A DNA stretch of 49,178 nucleotides from Nitrososphaerota archaeon. Lineage in GTDB: Archaea > Thermoproteota > Nitrososphaeria > Nitrososphaerales > JAAOZN01. The stretch spans positions 1-49,178 of the forward strand of contig JAAOZN010000083.1 in assembly GCA_011605775.1 (NCBI GenBank), written 5' to 3'. The notes beneath the pieces were generated by a model. That model did no database searches and had not been told where the DNA came from. It was given only the letters and a program-made list of their open reading frames with translations. This document shows, piece after piece, positions 22,641 to 30,693 of the stretch; within the stretch, counting starts at the first letter, position 1; the number at the start of each line of letters is the position of its first letter. The translations under genes were made by a program, and so were the position numbers.

Positions 22641-24612
22641 CACTAAAGCAGAGGCAAAGCGCATAACAATCGCGTTAGCTGGGAACGCTAATGTAGGGAA
22701 GTCTGCAATATTCAATCAGCTCACAGGGTTAAATCAGACCGTTGCCAACTGGCCCGGTAAGACGGTTGAGAGGGCTGAAGGTACACTACGTTTTCAAGAT
22801 TACACCATTAAAGTCGTTGATCTACCAGGCATCTACTCTCTCTCAACTTATTCGATGGAGGAGTTGGTTACTAGGGAGTATCTGGTAGAGGAGACGCCTG
22901 ATGTAGTCGTCAATGTTGTGGATGCTTCAGCCCTTGAGCGTAACCTATACTTGACGCTTCAGCTCCTTGAGTTTGAAGCTCCTCTGGTCATAGCGTTAAA
23001 TCAAGTCGACTTTGCCGCTAAAAAAGGTGTTAGAATCGATGTTGAGAAGCTATCTGAGCTGCTTGGAGTTCCAGTTATTCCTACGATAGCTGTTACCGGC
23101 TCTGGGATAAGTGAAGTACTCGAAGCTTGTGTCGGTGTGGTTAAATCTGGTCGGAGGAGGGCGCAGAGTAGGTTAAAGTACGGTAAAGAGGTTGAAGAGT
23201 ATGTGGGCAAGCTCTCTGAGGTTCTTAAAGAGAGAGCTCCTACTCTAGTATCAAAGTATTCTGCAAGATGGCTGGCTATAAAGCTCTTAGAGAAAGATCC
23301 CCAAGTAGTTGAGTTGGTGAAGCGTGAGGGGTTTGGGCAACAGATCCTAGCTTTGGCTGAAGCGATTATAGAGCATTTAGAGAAGATGCATGGTGAGAAC
23401 TCTATCCTCGTAATCGCGTCGGAGCGGTATAGTGTGGCGAGTAGAGTAGCGGGTGAAGTTGTCAAGATCGCTACGCCACCAAAGCTTTCCGTTGAGGAGA
23501 AGCTGAGCGATCTTACTGCAAGAGGCATATTAGGATACCTCATATTGGTTACGCTCTTCATAAGCATCTTCGCAACCATATTCTATGTGGGTGGCTTCTT
23601 TGTTGCACTTTTAGAGGGCTTCTTCACCGATCTGTTGCTTCCGGCTGTAGAAGGGCTTCTAACCGCCACCCCTCCTCTTCTAGCAGCATTTATTGTGGAT
23701 GGTGTGTTGGGTGGTGTAGTTGCGGGTTTGACTGTTGTTCTACCTTATATCGTCCCCTTCTATCTGATTCTGGCTGTGCTGCAAGACAGCGGGTATCTGC
23801 CCAGAGCGGCTTTTCTTATGGATAACTTTATGCATAAGATCGGGTTACACGGCAAAGCGTTCATACCCCTCCTCCTAGGTTACGGGTGTAGTGTACCGGC
23901 TTGCATAAGCTGTAGGATAATGGAGAGCGATAGGGAGCGCTTTTTAGCGGCCTTCGTTACCGTGCTGATACCCTGTGCAGCGAGGACAGTAATCATCTTG
24001 GGTTTGGTGGGCAGATACCTTGGGCTACCCGCTGCCATAGCCATCTACCTCTTCAACCTTATACTCGTCTTCCTCCTAGGCAGATTAGCATACCGAACCT
24101 TCCCAGGCGAACCAGTTGGGCTTGTGATGGAGATGCCTCCATACAGGAAGCCACTTGCAAGAGCTGTTCTGATGCAGACTTGGTCAAAGACCAAAGACTT
24201 CATACAAATAGCGTTCCCAATCATTGTAGGAGGGTCGATGGCATTGCAGCTGTTGAATATATCTGGTCTGCTTCAGCGAGCCAGCAACCTCCTAGAGCCT
24301 CTAATCAGTTGGTGGTTGGGTCTGCCAGCTGTGAGCAGCATACCTCTTGTATTCGGGGTTCTCCGTAAGGAGCTCGCTCTTATACTCTTGGGTGATGCTC
24401 TTGGCACCTTCGATTTCTCTTTGGTTCTTTCACCGGTGCAGATGGTGGTATTTACCCTTGTAAGTATGCTCTATATACCCTGTGTGTCCACAGTCGCTGC
24501 TTTGCTTCACGAGTTCGGCCTAAGGAGAACCTTATTCATTGTTGTAGTAGATATCACATTAGCCCTTCTAGTCGGGGGGATAGCATATAGGATACTGATG
24601 CTTGTGATGTGA
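22633..24612 (+). CDS. feoB: Ferrous iron transporter FeoB
   Basis: 659 residues. The N-terminal G domain has GNANVGKS (17-24), DLPG (63-66) and NQVD (123-126); the rest is a membrane region with two Gate motifs, including GYGCSVPACISCRIMES and IPCAARTVIILG. It moves ferrous iron across the cytoplasmic membrane. Start is GTG at 22633, overlapping the FeoA-domain gene, so the operon is regulator - HTH-FeoA - FeoB. Its presence suggests reduced, low-oxygen conditions in which Fe(II) is available. Confidence 0.96.
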   Translation: MLNTKAEAKRITIALAGNANVGKSAIFNQLTGLNQTVANWPGKTVERAEGTLRFQDYTIKVVDLPGIYSLSTYSMEELVTREYLVEETPDVVVNVVDASALERNLYLTLQLLEFEAPLVIALNQVDFAAKKGVRIDVEKLSELLGVPVIPTIAVTGSGISEVLEACVGVVKSGRRRAQSRLKYGKEVEEYVGKLSEVLKERAPTLVSKYSARWLAIKLLEKDPQVVELVKREGFGQQILALAEAIIEHLEKMHGENSILVIASERYSVASRVAGEVVKIATPPKLSVEEKLSDLTARGILGYLILVTLFISIFATIFYVGGFFVALLEGFFTDLLLPAVEGLLTATPPLLAAFIVDGVLGGVVAGLTVVLPYIVPFYLILAVLQDSGYLPRAAFLMDNFMHKIGLHGKAFIPLLLGYGCSVPACISCRIMESDRERFLAAFVTVLIPCAARTVIILGLVGRYLGLPAAIAIYLFNLILVFLLGRLAYRTFPGEPVGLVMEMPPYRKPLARAVLMQTWSKTKDFIQIAFPIIVGGSMALQLLNISGLLQRASNLLEPLISWWLGLPAVSSIPLVFGVLRKELALILLGDALGTFDFSLVLSPVQMVVFTLVSMLYIPCVSTVAALLHEFGLRRTLFIVVVDITLALLVGGIAYRILMLVM

Positions 24613-24651
24613 GATAGACTAAAATCCAAGTACTGCTTCTTTAAGGTAGGG

Positions 24652-25890
24652 TTGAGTAGAAAAGAGGACATAAGTTTTCAAGAAGCCTACAAGCTAACAA
24701 TAGAGTACGTTAAGCCGTTGGGTAGAGAACTGATCCCTCTAACTAAACTTGTCGGGCGTGTTTCCGCTGAAGATATCTACTCTAAGGTGAACACGCCTAC
24801 GGCAGACGTCTCACTTAAAGACGGTTTTGCTGTCAAATCAAAAGATGTTTCAGACGCAAGCTCAACAAACCCAAAGCGGCTGCGTATCATAGGCTCACTA
24901 GCTGCAGGGGAACATAAAGACCTCGAGTTGACCGACGGATGTGCAGTTAAGGTAACTTCTGGAGCCCTTTTACCAAAGGGCGCAGAAGCGGTCGTCTCCA
25001 TCGAGTTTACAGCTGAGCGGGAGGGGTACGTTGAAGTGTATGCCGATGCTGAGCTTGGGCGTAACGTGCTGAGGAAGGGTTCAGACCTAGAGGCTGGCTC
25101 AAAGATCTTGTGCAAAGGGGAGCTACTTTACCCCTCTGCGATCAGCCTACTCGCTGCTGGCGGATATGACTCACTCTGGGTCTATAAGAAGCCATCGGTT
25201 GAGATAATCGCTACCGGGAGTGAAGTAGTCGCTCCAGGGAGAAAAGTTGGTGTCGGTAAGGTCGCCGCTACCAACCTCTTGAACATCTACTGCTGGCTTG
25301 CGTCTCTTGGACTGAAGTTGAGGAGCCGAGTCGTTAAAGATGATGTTGATGTGATCAGAGCAGCCCTCAGCAAAGCCTTACATCGAGCAGACGTGGTCTT
25401 AACGAGCGGAGGCGCTTGGAAGAGCGAGAAGGATGTAGTTGTGAAGGTGCTTGATGATCTAGGTTGGCAGATGATCTACCATAGGGTGAAGATCGGGCCT
25501 GGCAAAGCAATAGCCTTCGGACTCTTCGGCTCAAAAGTTGTCTTCTGCCTACCCGGAGGACCACCGTCGAACGAAATCGCCTTCCTCCAACTCGTTCTAC
25601 CAGCCATCTTTAAGCTTTGTGGCCTAAGGAGGTCGCTGATCCCAATAGTTAAGGCGCGTTTGGCTGAAGAGGTTAGGGGGCAGAAAGATTGGACACAGTT
25701 CATCTACGCTCACCTCAGCTATAGTGGTGATGAGTTGGTAGTTAAACCCATAGCGCTTAAGCATAGGCTTCAAGATATGGCTGAAGCGAACTCTGTGTTT
25801 ATGATTCCCGAAGGGGTTGAGGTTATAGAAGCTGGTAGCATCGTTGATGCACAGCTCCTTAGGCCTCAGACACTAGCCCCCCTTCTTTAG
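24652..25890 (+). CDS. moeA: Molybdopterin molybdenumtransferase MoeA
   Basis: 412 residues, normal MoeA length. Recognisable segments are SAEDIYSKVNTPTADVSLKDGFAVKS, KVTSGALLPKGAEAVVSIE, the MoaB/Mog-like domain with SVEIIATGSEVVAPG, VVLTSGGAWKSEKDVV and VFCLPGGPPSNEIAF. It inserts molybdate or tungstate into molybdopterin. Start is TTG at 24652, 39 bp after feoB, so read-through is possible. The aldehyde:ferredoxin oxidoreductase at 16-18 kb would be a client of this pathway. Confidence 0.95.
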   Translation: MSRKEDISFQEAYKLTIEYVKPLGRELIPLTKLVGRVSAEDIYSKVNTPTADVSLKDGFAVKSKDVSDASSTNPKRLRIIGSLAAGEHKDLELTDGCAVKVTSGALLPKGAEAVVSIEFTAEREGYVEVYADAELGRNVLRKGSDLEAGSKILCKGELLYPSAISLLAAGGYDSLWVYKKPSVEIIATGSEVVAPGRKVGVGKVAATNLLNIYCWLASLGLKLRSRVVKDDVDVIRAALSKALHRADVVLTSGGAWKSEKDVVVKVLDDLGWQMIYHRVKIGPGKAIAFGLFGSKVVFCLPGGPPSNEIAFLQLVLPAIFKLCGLRRSLIPIVKARLAEEVRGQKDWTQFIYAHLSYSGDELVVKPIALKHRLQDMAEANSVFMIPEGVEVIEAGSIVDAQLLRPQTLAPLL

Positions 25891-25973
25891 GTTGTGTAGT
25901 GGTTCAAAATGCTCTCTTAATTGTTGCTTCGTCCTCACATTTTGGTGCGCATGAGGCTTGACGAGATGATATG

Positions 25974-25997
25974 AAACAGCTGCCCTGAAGCTGTTTT
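25974..25997 (+). terminator. Hairpin followed by T run after moeA
   Basis: AAACAGCT (25974-25981) and AGCTGTTT (25989-25996) are exact reverse complements with the 7-nt loop GCCCTGA, and the right arm ends in TTTT (25994-25997). It lies 84 bp after the moeA stop and ahead of the promoter of the next gene (CTTTAAAT near 26011-26018). It could end the feo-moeA transcript, though archaeal termination mainly needs T runs. Confidence 0.45.
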
Positions 25998-26053
25998 CTG
26001 CTCCCTCTAAAGCTTTAAATCCCAAGTACAATCGATGTTTATGAGAAGCGCGA

Positions 26054-26503
26054 ATGCAAGCAAGTTTCACGATACCCACCCCGCAGTCAGTAGTTATATT
26101 CACAGTCATCATAGCCATCATCCTCATAGCGGTTCTAATATTATTGGTTCTACCCGTATGCTTGCTGAAAATAGAGGTTTCCAGCGAAGAAGTAGTGGTT
26201 AAGGCCCCTCCGATGTACAGCTTCTCCGCTAAGCGAGGGGATGTAGAGGAGGTCTACGTCGCAGACCTGAATTCGAGGAGCGACCTTAAGCCGAGTCTGA
26301 GAACGTGGGGGCACGGGCTGCCAGGCTACAGTTTAGGCTGGTTCAAGTTGAAGAATGGTGCAAAAGCGTTCCTCGCAGTCTCTAGCAACGTAGCCGTTGT
26401 CTTCAAGCTCAGAGGTGGCGAATACCTCTTGGTAACACCCACTAACATAGATGGCTTCATTACAACACTGCAAGGGCTTGGATGGAGTATTGTTACAAGG
26501 TAA
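26054..26503 (+). CDS. Membrane-anchored PH-like domain protein
   Basis: 149 residues. One hydrophobic segment (about 13-37) near the N terminus is followed by a soluble domain of about 105 residues. The segment KPSLRTWGHGLPGYSLGWFKLKNGAKAFLAV resembles bacterial and archaeal PH-like domains, in which it forms adjacent strands. The soluble part is probably cytoplasmic or outward facing; the sequence does not decide. No function is known to me. It has its own TATA-like element (CTTTAAAT, about 26 nt before the likely transcript start near 26041). Confidence 0.65.
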   Translation: MQASFTIPTPQSVVIFTVIIAIILIAVLILLVLPVCLLKIEVSSEEVVVKAPPMYSFSAKRGDVEEVYVADLNSRSDLKPSLRTWGHGLPGYSLGWFKLKNGAKAFLAVSSNVAVVFKLRGGEYLLVTPTNIDGFITTLQGLGWSIVTR

Positions 26504-26580
26504 TTCTGCGGGACATTATTCAACTCCTCTTCTGCAGTAAATTTACTTGCAGCTTCTAGATCAGCTGAACGACTTATCAT

Positions 26581-27429
26581 TTACTCCTTAGGTAGGTGTA
26601 GAAGAAGGTTAACTATGCCTAAGACGATGTAGAGTGCTTCCTCGGTTCTGACTGTTGCTGTGCCTTGCTCCGGCACAAAGTTTAGGGTTATGTTTGCCAC
26701 GTTTTCAAGCGAAGTTCCTTCTTCTTGGAGGATCTCTTGGAGGCCGCTTCTTGGTGAGCCGAATAGTATCAAGCACCGCTCATTTGAGTGCAAGAGGGTA
26801 TGTAGTTTCTTCCAGTTCTCTTCTATTGGTTGGCCTTCTTTCGCTGTTGCTATTACCAGAACTGGCTTTAGGCTTTTGACGAGTTTGCTGAGTTCTTCGG
26901 TCTGCTTTACCGCGAAACCCCAGTACCCTTTTACAGCACTTCTATCAACTAATCTGCAGGTCAACTCTGGTTCAACGTCTTCTATCTTAACGAGCACTCT
27001 ACCCAAGTTGGCTTCAGCATCCAAAAGGCGTGCTGGCTTAGCTAGCCCAACGTCAACATAATATGCGCCCGCACGTCTATAGCAGTACCCCTCTCTTACG
27101 TCCCCCTCCTTAACTTCACTTAGATCTGTTTTGACTTGGTGGCTTGGTGTGCGTAGGGGTGGGAGCACCCCTGCATACGCCAGCTCAGGCATCTTGGGGA
27201 AGAGGTGTCTTCTAAGGTACTGTGGTGTCTCAATATATTGGAGAAGGATGCTGAGCAGCCTTTGGTCTTTCCTAGCCTTCTCTTTCTGATCGTGGTAGAT
27301 GTATATCCTCGTCACTCTATGTATGGCGCAAGCTCTTGCGATGTAGCCTGCTTTTTCAGTCTTCTCCCTCAGATCAACACACTCTATTAGAGTTGAATCA
27401 GGTATCGCTACCCAGAGCTCGGTGCTCAT
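26581..27429 (-). CDS. SPOUT RNA methyltransferase (DUF171/SPOUT1 family)
   Basis: About 282 residues. The N-terminal part (ELWVAIPDSTLIE, ARACAIHRVTRIYIYHD) and the C-terminal knot segment (CLILFGSPRSGLQEIL, LNFVPEQGTATVRTEEAL) are those of the archaeal/eukaryotic family that includes human SPOUT1 (C9orf114). An OB-like insert lies around 100-180. The family methylates RNA using S-adenosylmethionine; the target in archaea is thought to be rRNA, but this is not shown here. ATG at 27429 is preferred over TTG at 27432. It is divergent from the PDCD5-like gene. Confidence 0.88.
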   Translation of the reverse strand: MSTELWVAIPDSTLIECVDLREKTEKAGYIARACAIHRVTRIYIYHDQKEKARKDQRLLSILLQYIETPQYLRRHLFPKMPELAYAGVLPPLRTPSHQVKTDLSEVKEGDVREGYCYRRAGAYYVDVGLAKPARLLDAEANLGRVLVKIEDVEPELTCRLVDRSAVKGYWGFAVKQTEELSKLVKSLKPVLVIATAKEGQPIEENWKKLHTLLHSNERCLILFGSPRSGLQEILQEEGTSLENVANITLNFVPEQGTATVRTEEALYIVLGIVNLLLHLPKE

Positions 27430-27487
27430 CAACCTACTTTGCTGCAGCTAAGCCTATAAATAGGGTGGTTGGATCGCTATATCTGGT

Positions 27488-27874
27488 ATGAGCGCAGAAG
27501 AAACCCCCCTTGAGGATAAGGATCTTGAGTTGATTAGGGCTAGGAAGATGCTTGAGCTTCGGAAGAAGCTGCTTAAGCAGAGCGAAGAGGAGAAGAAGGC
27601 TGATCCAAGGCGCATACTGATATCTAGGCTTATAGATAGGGGGTTAGATGTGCTCGAAGCTGCTGAGAGAGCCTACCCAGAGGAGACCAAAATCGTCGTT
27701 AAGAGACTGGCTGAGCTTATAGAGCAAGGCTACATCCAAGGCTACATTAGAGGGGGTGAGCTTCTTTCGCTCTTTAGGGCTTTAGGTCTACACATCTCCG
27801 TTGAAACCACGATCTCCGTGTTAGAAGACGGGCGGCTTATCCCCCTTGCTGAGAAGTTTAGGCGGAAAGACTAA
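27488..27874 (+). CDS. PDCD5/TFAR19-like protein, tentative
   Basis: 128 residues, highly charged, with a long N-terminal helix (LELIRARKMLELRKKLLKQSEEEKK) followed by a compact helical domain (ETKIVVKRLAELIEQGYIQGYIRGGELLSLFRALGL) and a basic tail (AEKFRRKD). The layout recalls archaeal PDCD5-type DNA-binding proteins, but the match is weak to my eye, and no motif decides it. ATG at 27488. It ends by overlapping the convergent rtcB gene by 4 bp. Confidence 0.6.
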   Translation: MSAEETPLEDKDLELIRARKMLELRKKLLKQSEEEKKADPRRILISRLIDRGLDVLEAAERAYPEETKIVVKRLAELIEQGYIQGYIRGGELLSLFRALGLHISVETTISVLEDGRLIPLAEKFRRKD

Positions 27875-29328
27875 CCCTTAACCACACCCAGAGGTACAAG
27901 CCTTGCTACTTTAGTTGCGATCCCGACGGCGTGCGAGACCTCGGCTACTTCATCTACATTCTTGTATGCAGCCGGAGCCTCCTCAGCTACTCCCCTCCAA
28001 CTCGCTGCCTCTATCAACACGCCTTTGGATTCAAGCTCCCGCCTTATCTTCTCTGCTGTGTAAGCTTTGACTGCGGCGGCTCTCGAGAGCATTCGGCCTG
28101 CACCGTGCGCGGTTGAGCCGAAGCTCAGCTCCATAGCCTTCTCAGTGCCTTTAAGCACCCAAGATGAGGTGCCCATTGAGCCGGGTATAAGCACAGGCTG
28201 CCCTACGTCTCTGTATTGTTGTGGTATTGCGTCGCTTCCGGCCGGGAAGGCTCTAGTCGCACCCTTCCTATGCACAACAACCTTCTTCATCGAGCCGTCT
28301 ATGTTGTGGTACTCGTATTTTGCGATATTGTGGGCAACATCATAGACGAGTCTCATGCCTAAGTCCTCCTCACTTATCTTGAAGACCTTCCTAAAAGCTT
28401 CCCTAACCCAGTGTGTGATCATCTGCCTATTTGACCAAGCGAAGTTTAGAGCAGCAGCCATAGCCTTCATATAATTTTCAGCCTCTTTCGAATACATCGG
28501 TGCGCAAGCCAGCTCTCTATCTGGGAGGTCTATACCATACTTCTTTGATGCAGCCTCGATTATCTTAAGGTAGTCACTGCAGACTTGATGCCCGAGTCCT
28601 CTCGAGCCTGTGTGGACCAAAACCATGATCTGGTTCTCTTGTGTTATGCCGTATTTCGCCGCAGCTTCTTTGTCAAAGATCTTATCCACCTTCTGAACCT
28701 CGAGGAAGTGGTTTCCAGAACCTAGGCTACCTAGTTGTGGTGCACCTCTGCTTTTTGCTATGTTTGAAACAGCAGCTGGGTCTGCGCCTTTCATAACCCC
28801 TTGCTCTTCGCACATTTCTCTATCTTGGTCCCAGCCGTAGCCTTTTGATATAGCCCACTTCACACCCTCGGTCAAAACAAGATCCAACTCACTTGAGGTG
28901 AGCTTTATTATGGCTTGACTTCCGAGCCCCGATGGCACCATTCTATAGATCGTTTGGAGGAGTTCTTTAAGACGAGGTCGAACGTCATCCACGGTGAGGT
29001 TTGTTCTGATGAGCCTAACACCGCAGTTTATGTCGTACCCCACTCCGCCCGGCGATACTACACCCTTTTCAGCGTCGCTCGCAGCAACCCCTCCGATAGG
29101 GAAGCCGTAGCCTTCGTGCCCATCCGGTAGTACTACAACGTGCTTGTATAGGTAGGGTAGGTGCGTTACGTTAACCGCTTGATCTATTGTTCTATCGGTC
29201 AGCATCTTAGCGAGTAGTTCATCGCTAGCGTATATCGTGACTGGCACCTTCATCCCAGGCTTGAAGCCTGCTTCGATGCGGTGCTCCACGGCGCTTATCC
29301 TCTTTATCGGGAACCTAGATTGGCTCAT
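27871..29328 (-). CDS. rtcB: RNA ligase RtcB
   Basis: About 485 residues. The manganese-binding cysteine is in GYDINCGVRL, further ligands are in LGSGNHFLEVQ and LVHTGSRGLGHQV, and the guanylylated histidine is in GSTAHGAGRMLSR. There is no intein. RtcB joins 2',3'-cyclic phosphate and 5'-OH ends with GTP in tRNA splicing and RNA repair. ATG at 29328 is preferred over GTG at 29337, because AGGTGAG lies just upstream as a ribosome-binding site. Only 48 bp separate it from the AsnB-like gene, so it may be the last gene of the replication-repair run. Confidence 0.96.
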   Translation of the reverse strand: MSQSRFPIKRISAVEHRIEAGFKPGMKVPVTIYASDELLAKMLTDRTIDQAVNVTHLPYLYKHVVVLPDGHEGYGFPIGGVAASDAEKGVVSPGGVGYDINCGVRLIRTNLTVDDVRPRLKELLQTIYRMVPSGLGSQAIIKLTSSELDLVLTEGVKWAISKGYGWDQDREMCEEQGVMKGADPAAVSNIAKSRGAPQLGSLGSGNHFLEVQKVDKIFDKEAAAKYGITQENQIMVLVHTGSRGLGHQVCSDYLKIIEAASKKYGIDLPDRELACAPMYSKEAENYMKAMAAALNFAWSNRQMITHWVREAFRKVFKISEEDLGMRLVYDVAHNIAKYEYHNIDGSMKKVVVHRKGATRAFPAGSDAIPQQYRDVGQPVLIPGSMGTSSWVLKGTEKAMELSFGSTAHGAGRMLSRAAAVKAYTAEKIRRELESKGVLIEAASWRGVAEEAPAAYKNVDEVAEVSHAVGIATKVARLVPLGVVKG

Positions 29329-29376
29329 TCGACTCACCTGTGCAGAACCTCTATCTTTTTCTACCGTCTGCTTCTG

Positions 29377-30693
29377 TTATAAGGGTTTCTTTGCTGCCTT
29401 GATAGCCTTGGCTATACCTGTGCTGTATTGCAGCGCCTTCTTGGGAGCTTCGGCGATCTCTTCTGGTAGATTTAGTATTTCAGCCACCCTCCTCAGAACT
29501 ATCTTTCTCCTTTTCTCGTCGACTTTGAGCCTGGGGTGTATGTTGAGAGCGTATTTGACGAGCGGCTTCGAAGCGTATGGTAGGCTTAGATCAACATATG
29601 GTGCTGAAGCGTATTCGTCTCTCTCTAAACCTCTTTCTGCAGATGAGATATCTTCTACAATAAGCTTTTGGGCAGCCTCTAGACCTTTCGATAGGAAAGC
29701 GCCGTGGTATCGCATATAGCCCCCAAATAGTTCATCAGCCAGCTGCCCGAGCATGAGAGTCTGGTAACCCTCCTCCCTTGCCCGTCTAGCCAGCAACTCT
29801 ACACCAACCCCAATACTTAAGTCGAGTGCGCTGAAACTTCGGTAGGCGAGTAATCTGTTGCAAGCATCCTCTACCTCCTCAGCATCAACCGTGTATAGTT
29901 CAGCATCAACACCTAGAAGATCAGCAGCCTTAGCGCCCCACACAAGATCTCTTGACCCCTCTAAACCCAAGCAGAGCACCTTAATCTCCATAATGTTTGA
30001 GGCGATCTTCGCCAGAAGCGCGCTATCTAAGCCCCCTGAGAAACCTAAAGCCACCCTACCAGCCTTCTTCAACCTCGCTTCAACCGATGTTCTGAGCAGA
30101 GCTGAAACTCGGCTGGCAGCTTCATCCAGATCCTCCACCACCCCCTCGTCTCTTACTTCTGGGATCTTATACACCCGCTTCTCGCCGAAAGATAGGTGAA
30201 GTAAAGCGTTCTTCGGCGCCTCCTCTGCTTCAAAGCCTAACAACTCTAAGGCGTTTCTTTCTGTTGCTGCTGCTATAAGCTCAGGCTTCTGCACGTAGTA
30301 GAGTGGTTTCTGACCCAGGTGGTCTCTCACTAAAATCATCTCCTCTTCACCAGCGAAGATCATCGCATACGCTCCATCAACCGATTTCAGATCTTCGGCA
30401 GCCTCCTCAAACTGTCTGTCGAGAAGTTTGCGCCCCAGTTTCTCCAAGTCGAAGTTCTCAGGCGCATAGATCTCTCCGTGCATCGGTATAGGATGTGGTG
30501 CTTCACCCTGAAACTTTAAGCAAACCCCGGACTCAGCAGAGTATTCATCTATGTTGCAGGTGCTTAGGTCTCCTTGTTTTGTGTAGAGGTGGAAGCCGAA
30601 GGGTGCCCGACGAATCATCTGCCAAAGTATCTTCGTTAAGATATCCTCTTCCCTTCTGCTTATACAGGCTGCAAGCCCGCTTACTGGATTCAT
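29377..30693 (-). CDS. AsnB-like synthetase without glutaminase Cys
   Basis: 438 residues. The C-terminal half is an asparagine-synthetase-type ATP pyrophosphatase with the PP-loop GFSGGLDSALL and GQLADELFGGYMRY. The N-terminal Ntn domain is recognisable (DGAYAMIFAGEEEMILVRDHLGQKPLYY) but starts MNPVSGLAACIS instead of MCGI: serine stands at the nucleophile position, preceded by four residues. The start is firm because ATG at 30693 overlaps the hel308 stop as ATGA. Glutamine hydrolysis is therefore probably lost; it may use free ammonia, another nitrogen donor, or adenylate a different substrate. Confidence 0.85.
   Translation of the reverse strand: MNPVSGLAACISRREEDILTKILWQMIRRAPFGFHLYTKQGDLSTCNIDEYSAESGVCLKFQGEAPHPIPMHGEIYAPENFDLEKLGRKLLDRQFEEAAEDLKSVDGAYAMIFAGEEEMILVRDHLGQKPLYYVQKPELIAAATERNALELLGFEAEEAPKNALLHLSFGEKRVYKIPEVRDEGVVEDLDEAASRVSALLRTSVEARLKKAGRVALGFSGGLDSALLAKIASNIMEIKVLCLGLEGSRDLVWGAKAADLLGVDAELYTVDAEEVEDACNRLLAYRSFSALDLSIGVGVELLARRAREEGYQTLMLGQLADELFGGYMRYHGAFLSKGLEAAQKLIVEDISSAERGLERDEYASAPYVDLSLPYASKPLVKYALNIHPRLKVDEKRRKIVLRRVAEILNLPEEIAEAPKKALQYSTGIAKAIKAAKKPL

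Noticed and set aside
23001-23579. Minus-strand open frame of 192 codons inside feoB
   Set aside because: Entirely opposite the FeoB G domain and helical region, with a Ser/Thr-rich composition; no family signs.
25940-25990. Possible C/D box sRNA after moeA (ATGATATGA ... CTGA)
   Set aside because: The C-like box is imperfect; the clear 8-bp hairpin explains the sequence better.
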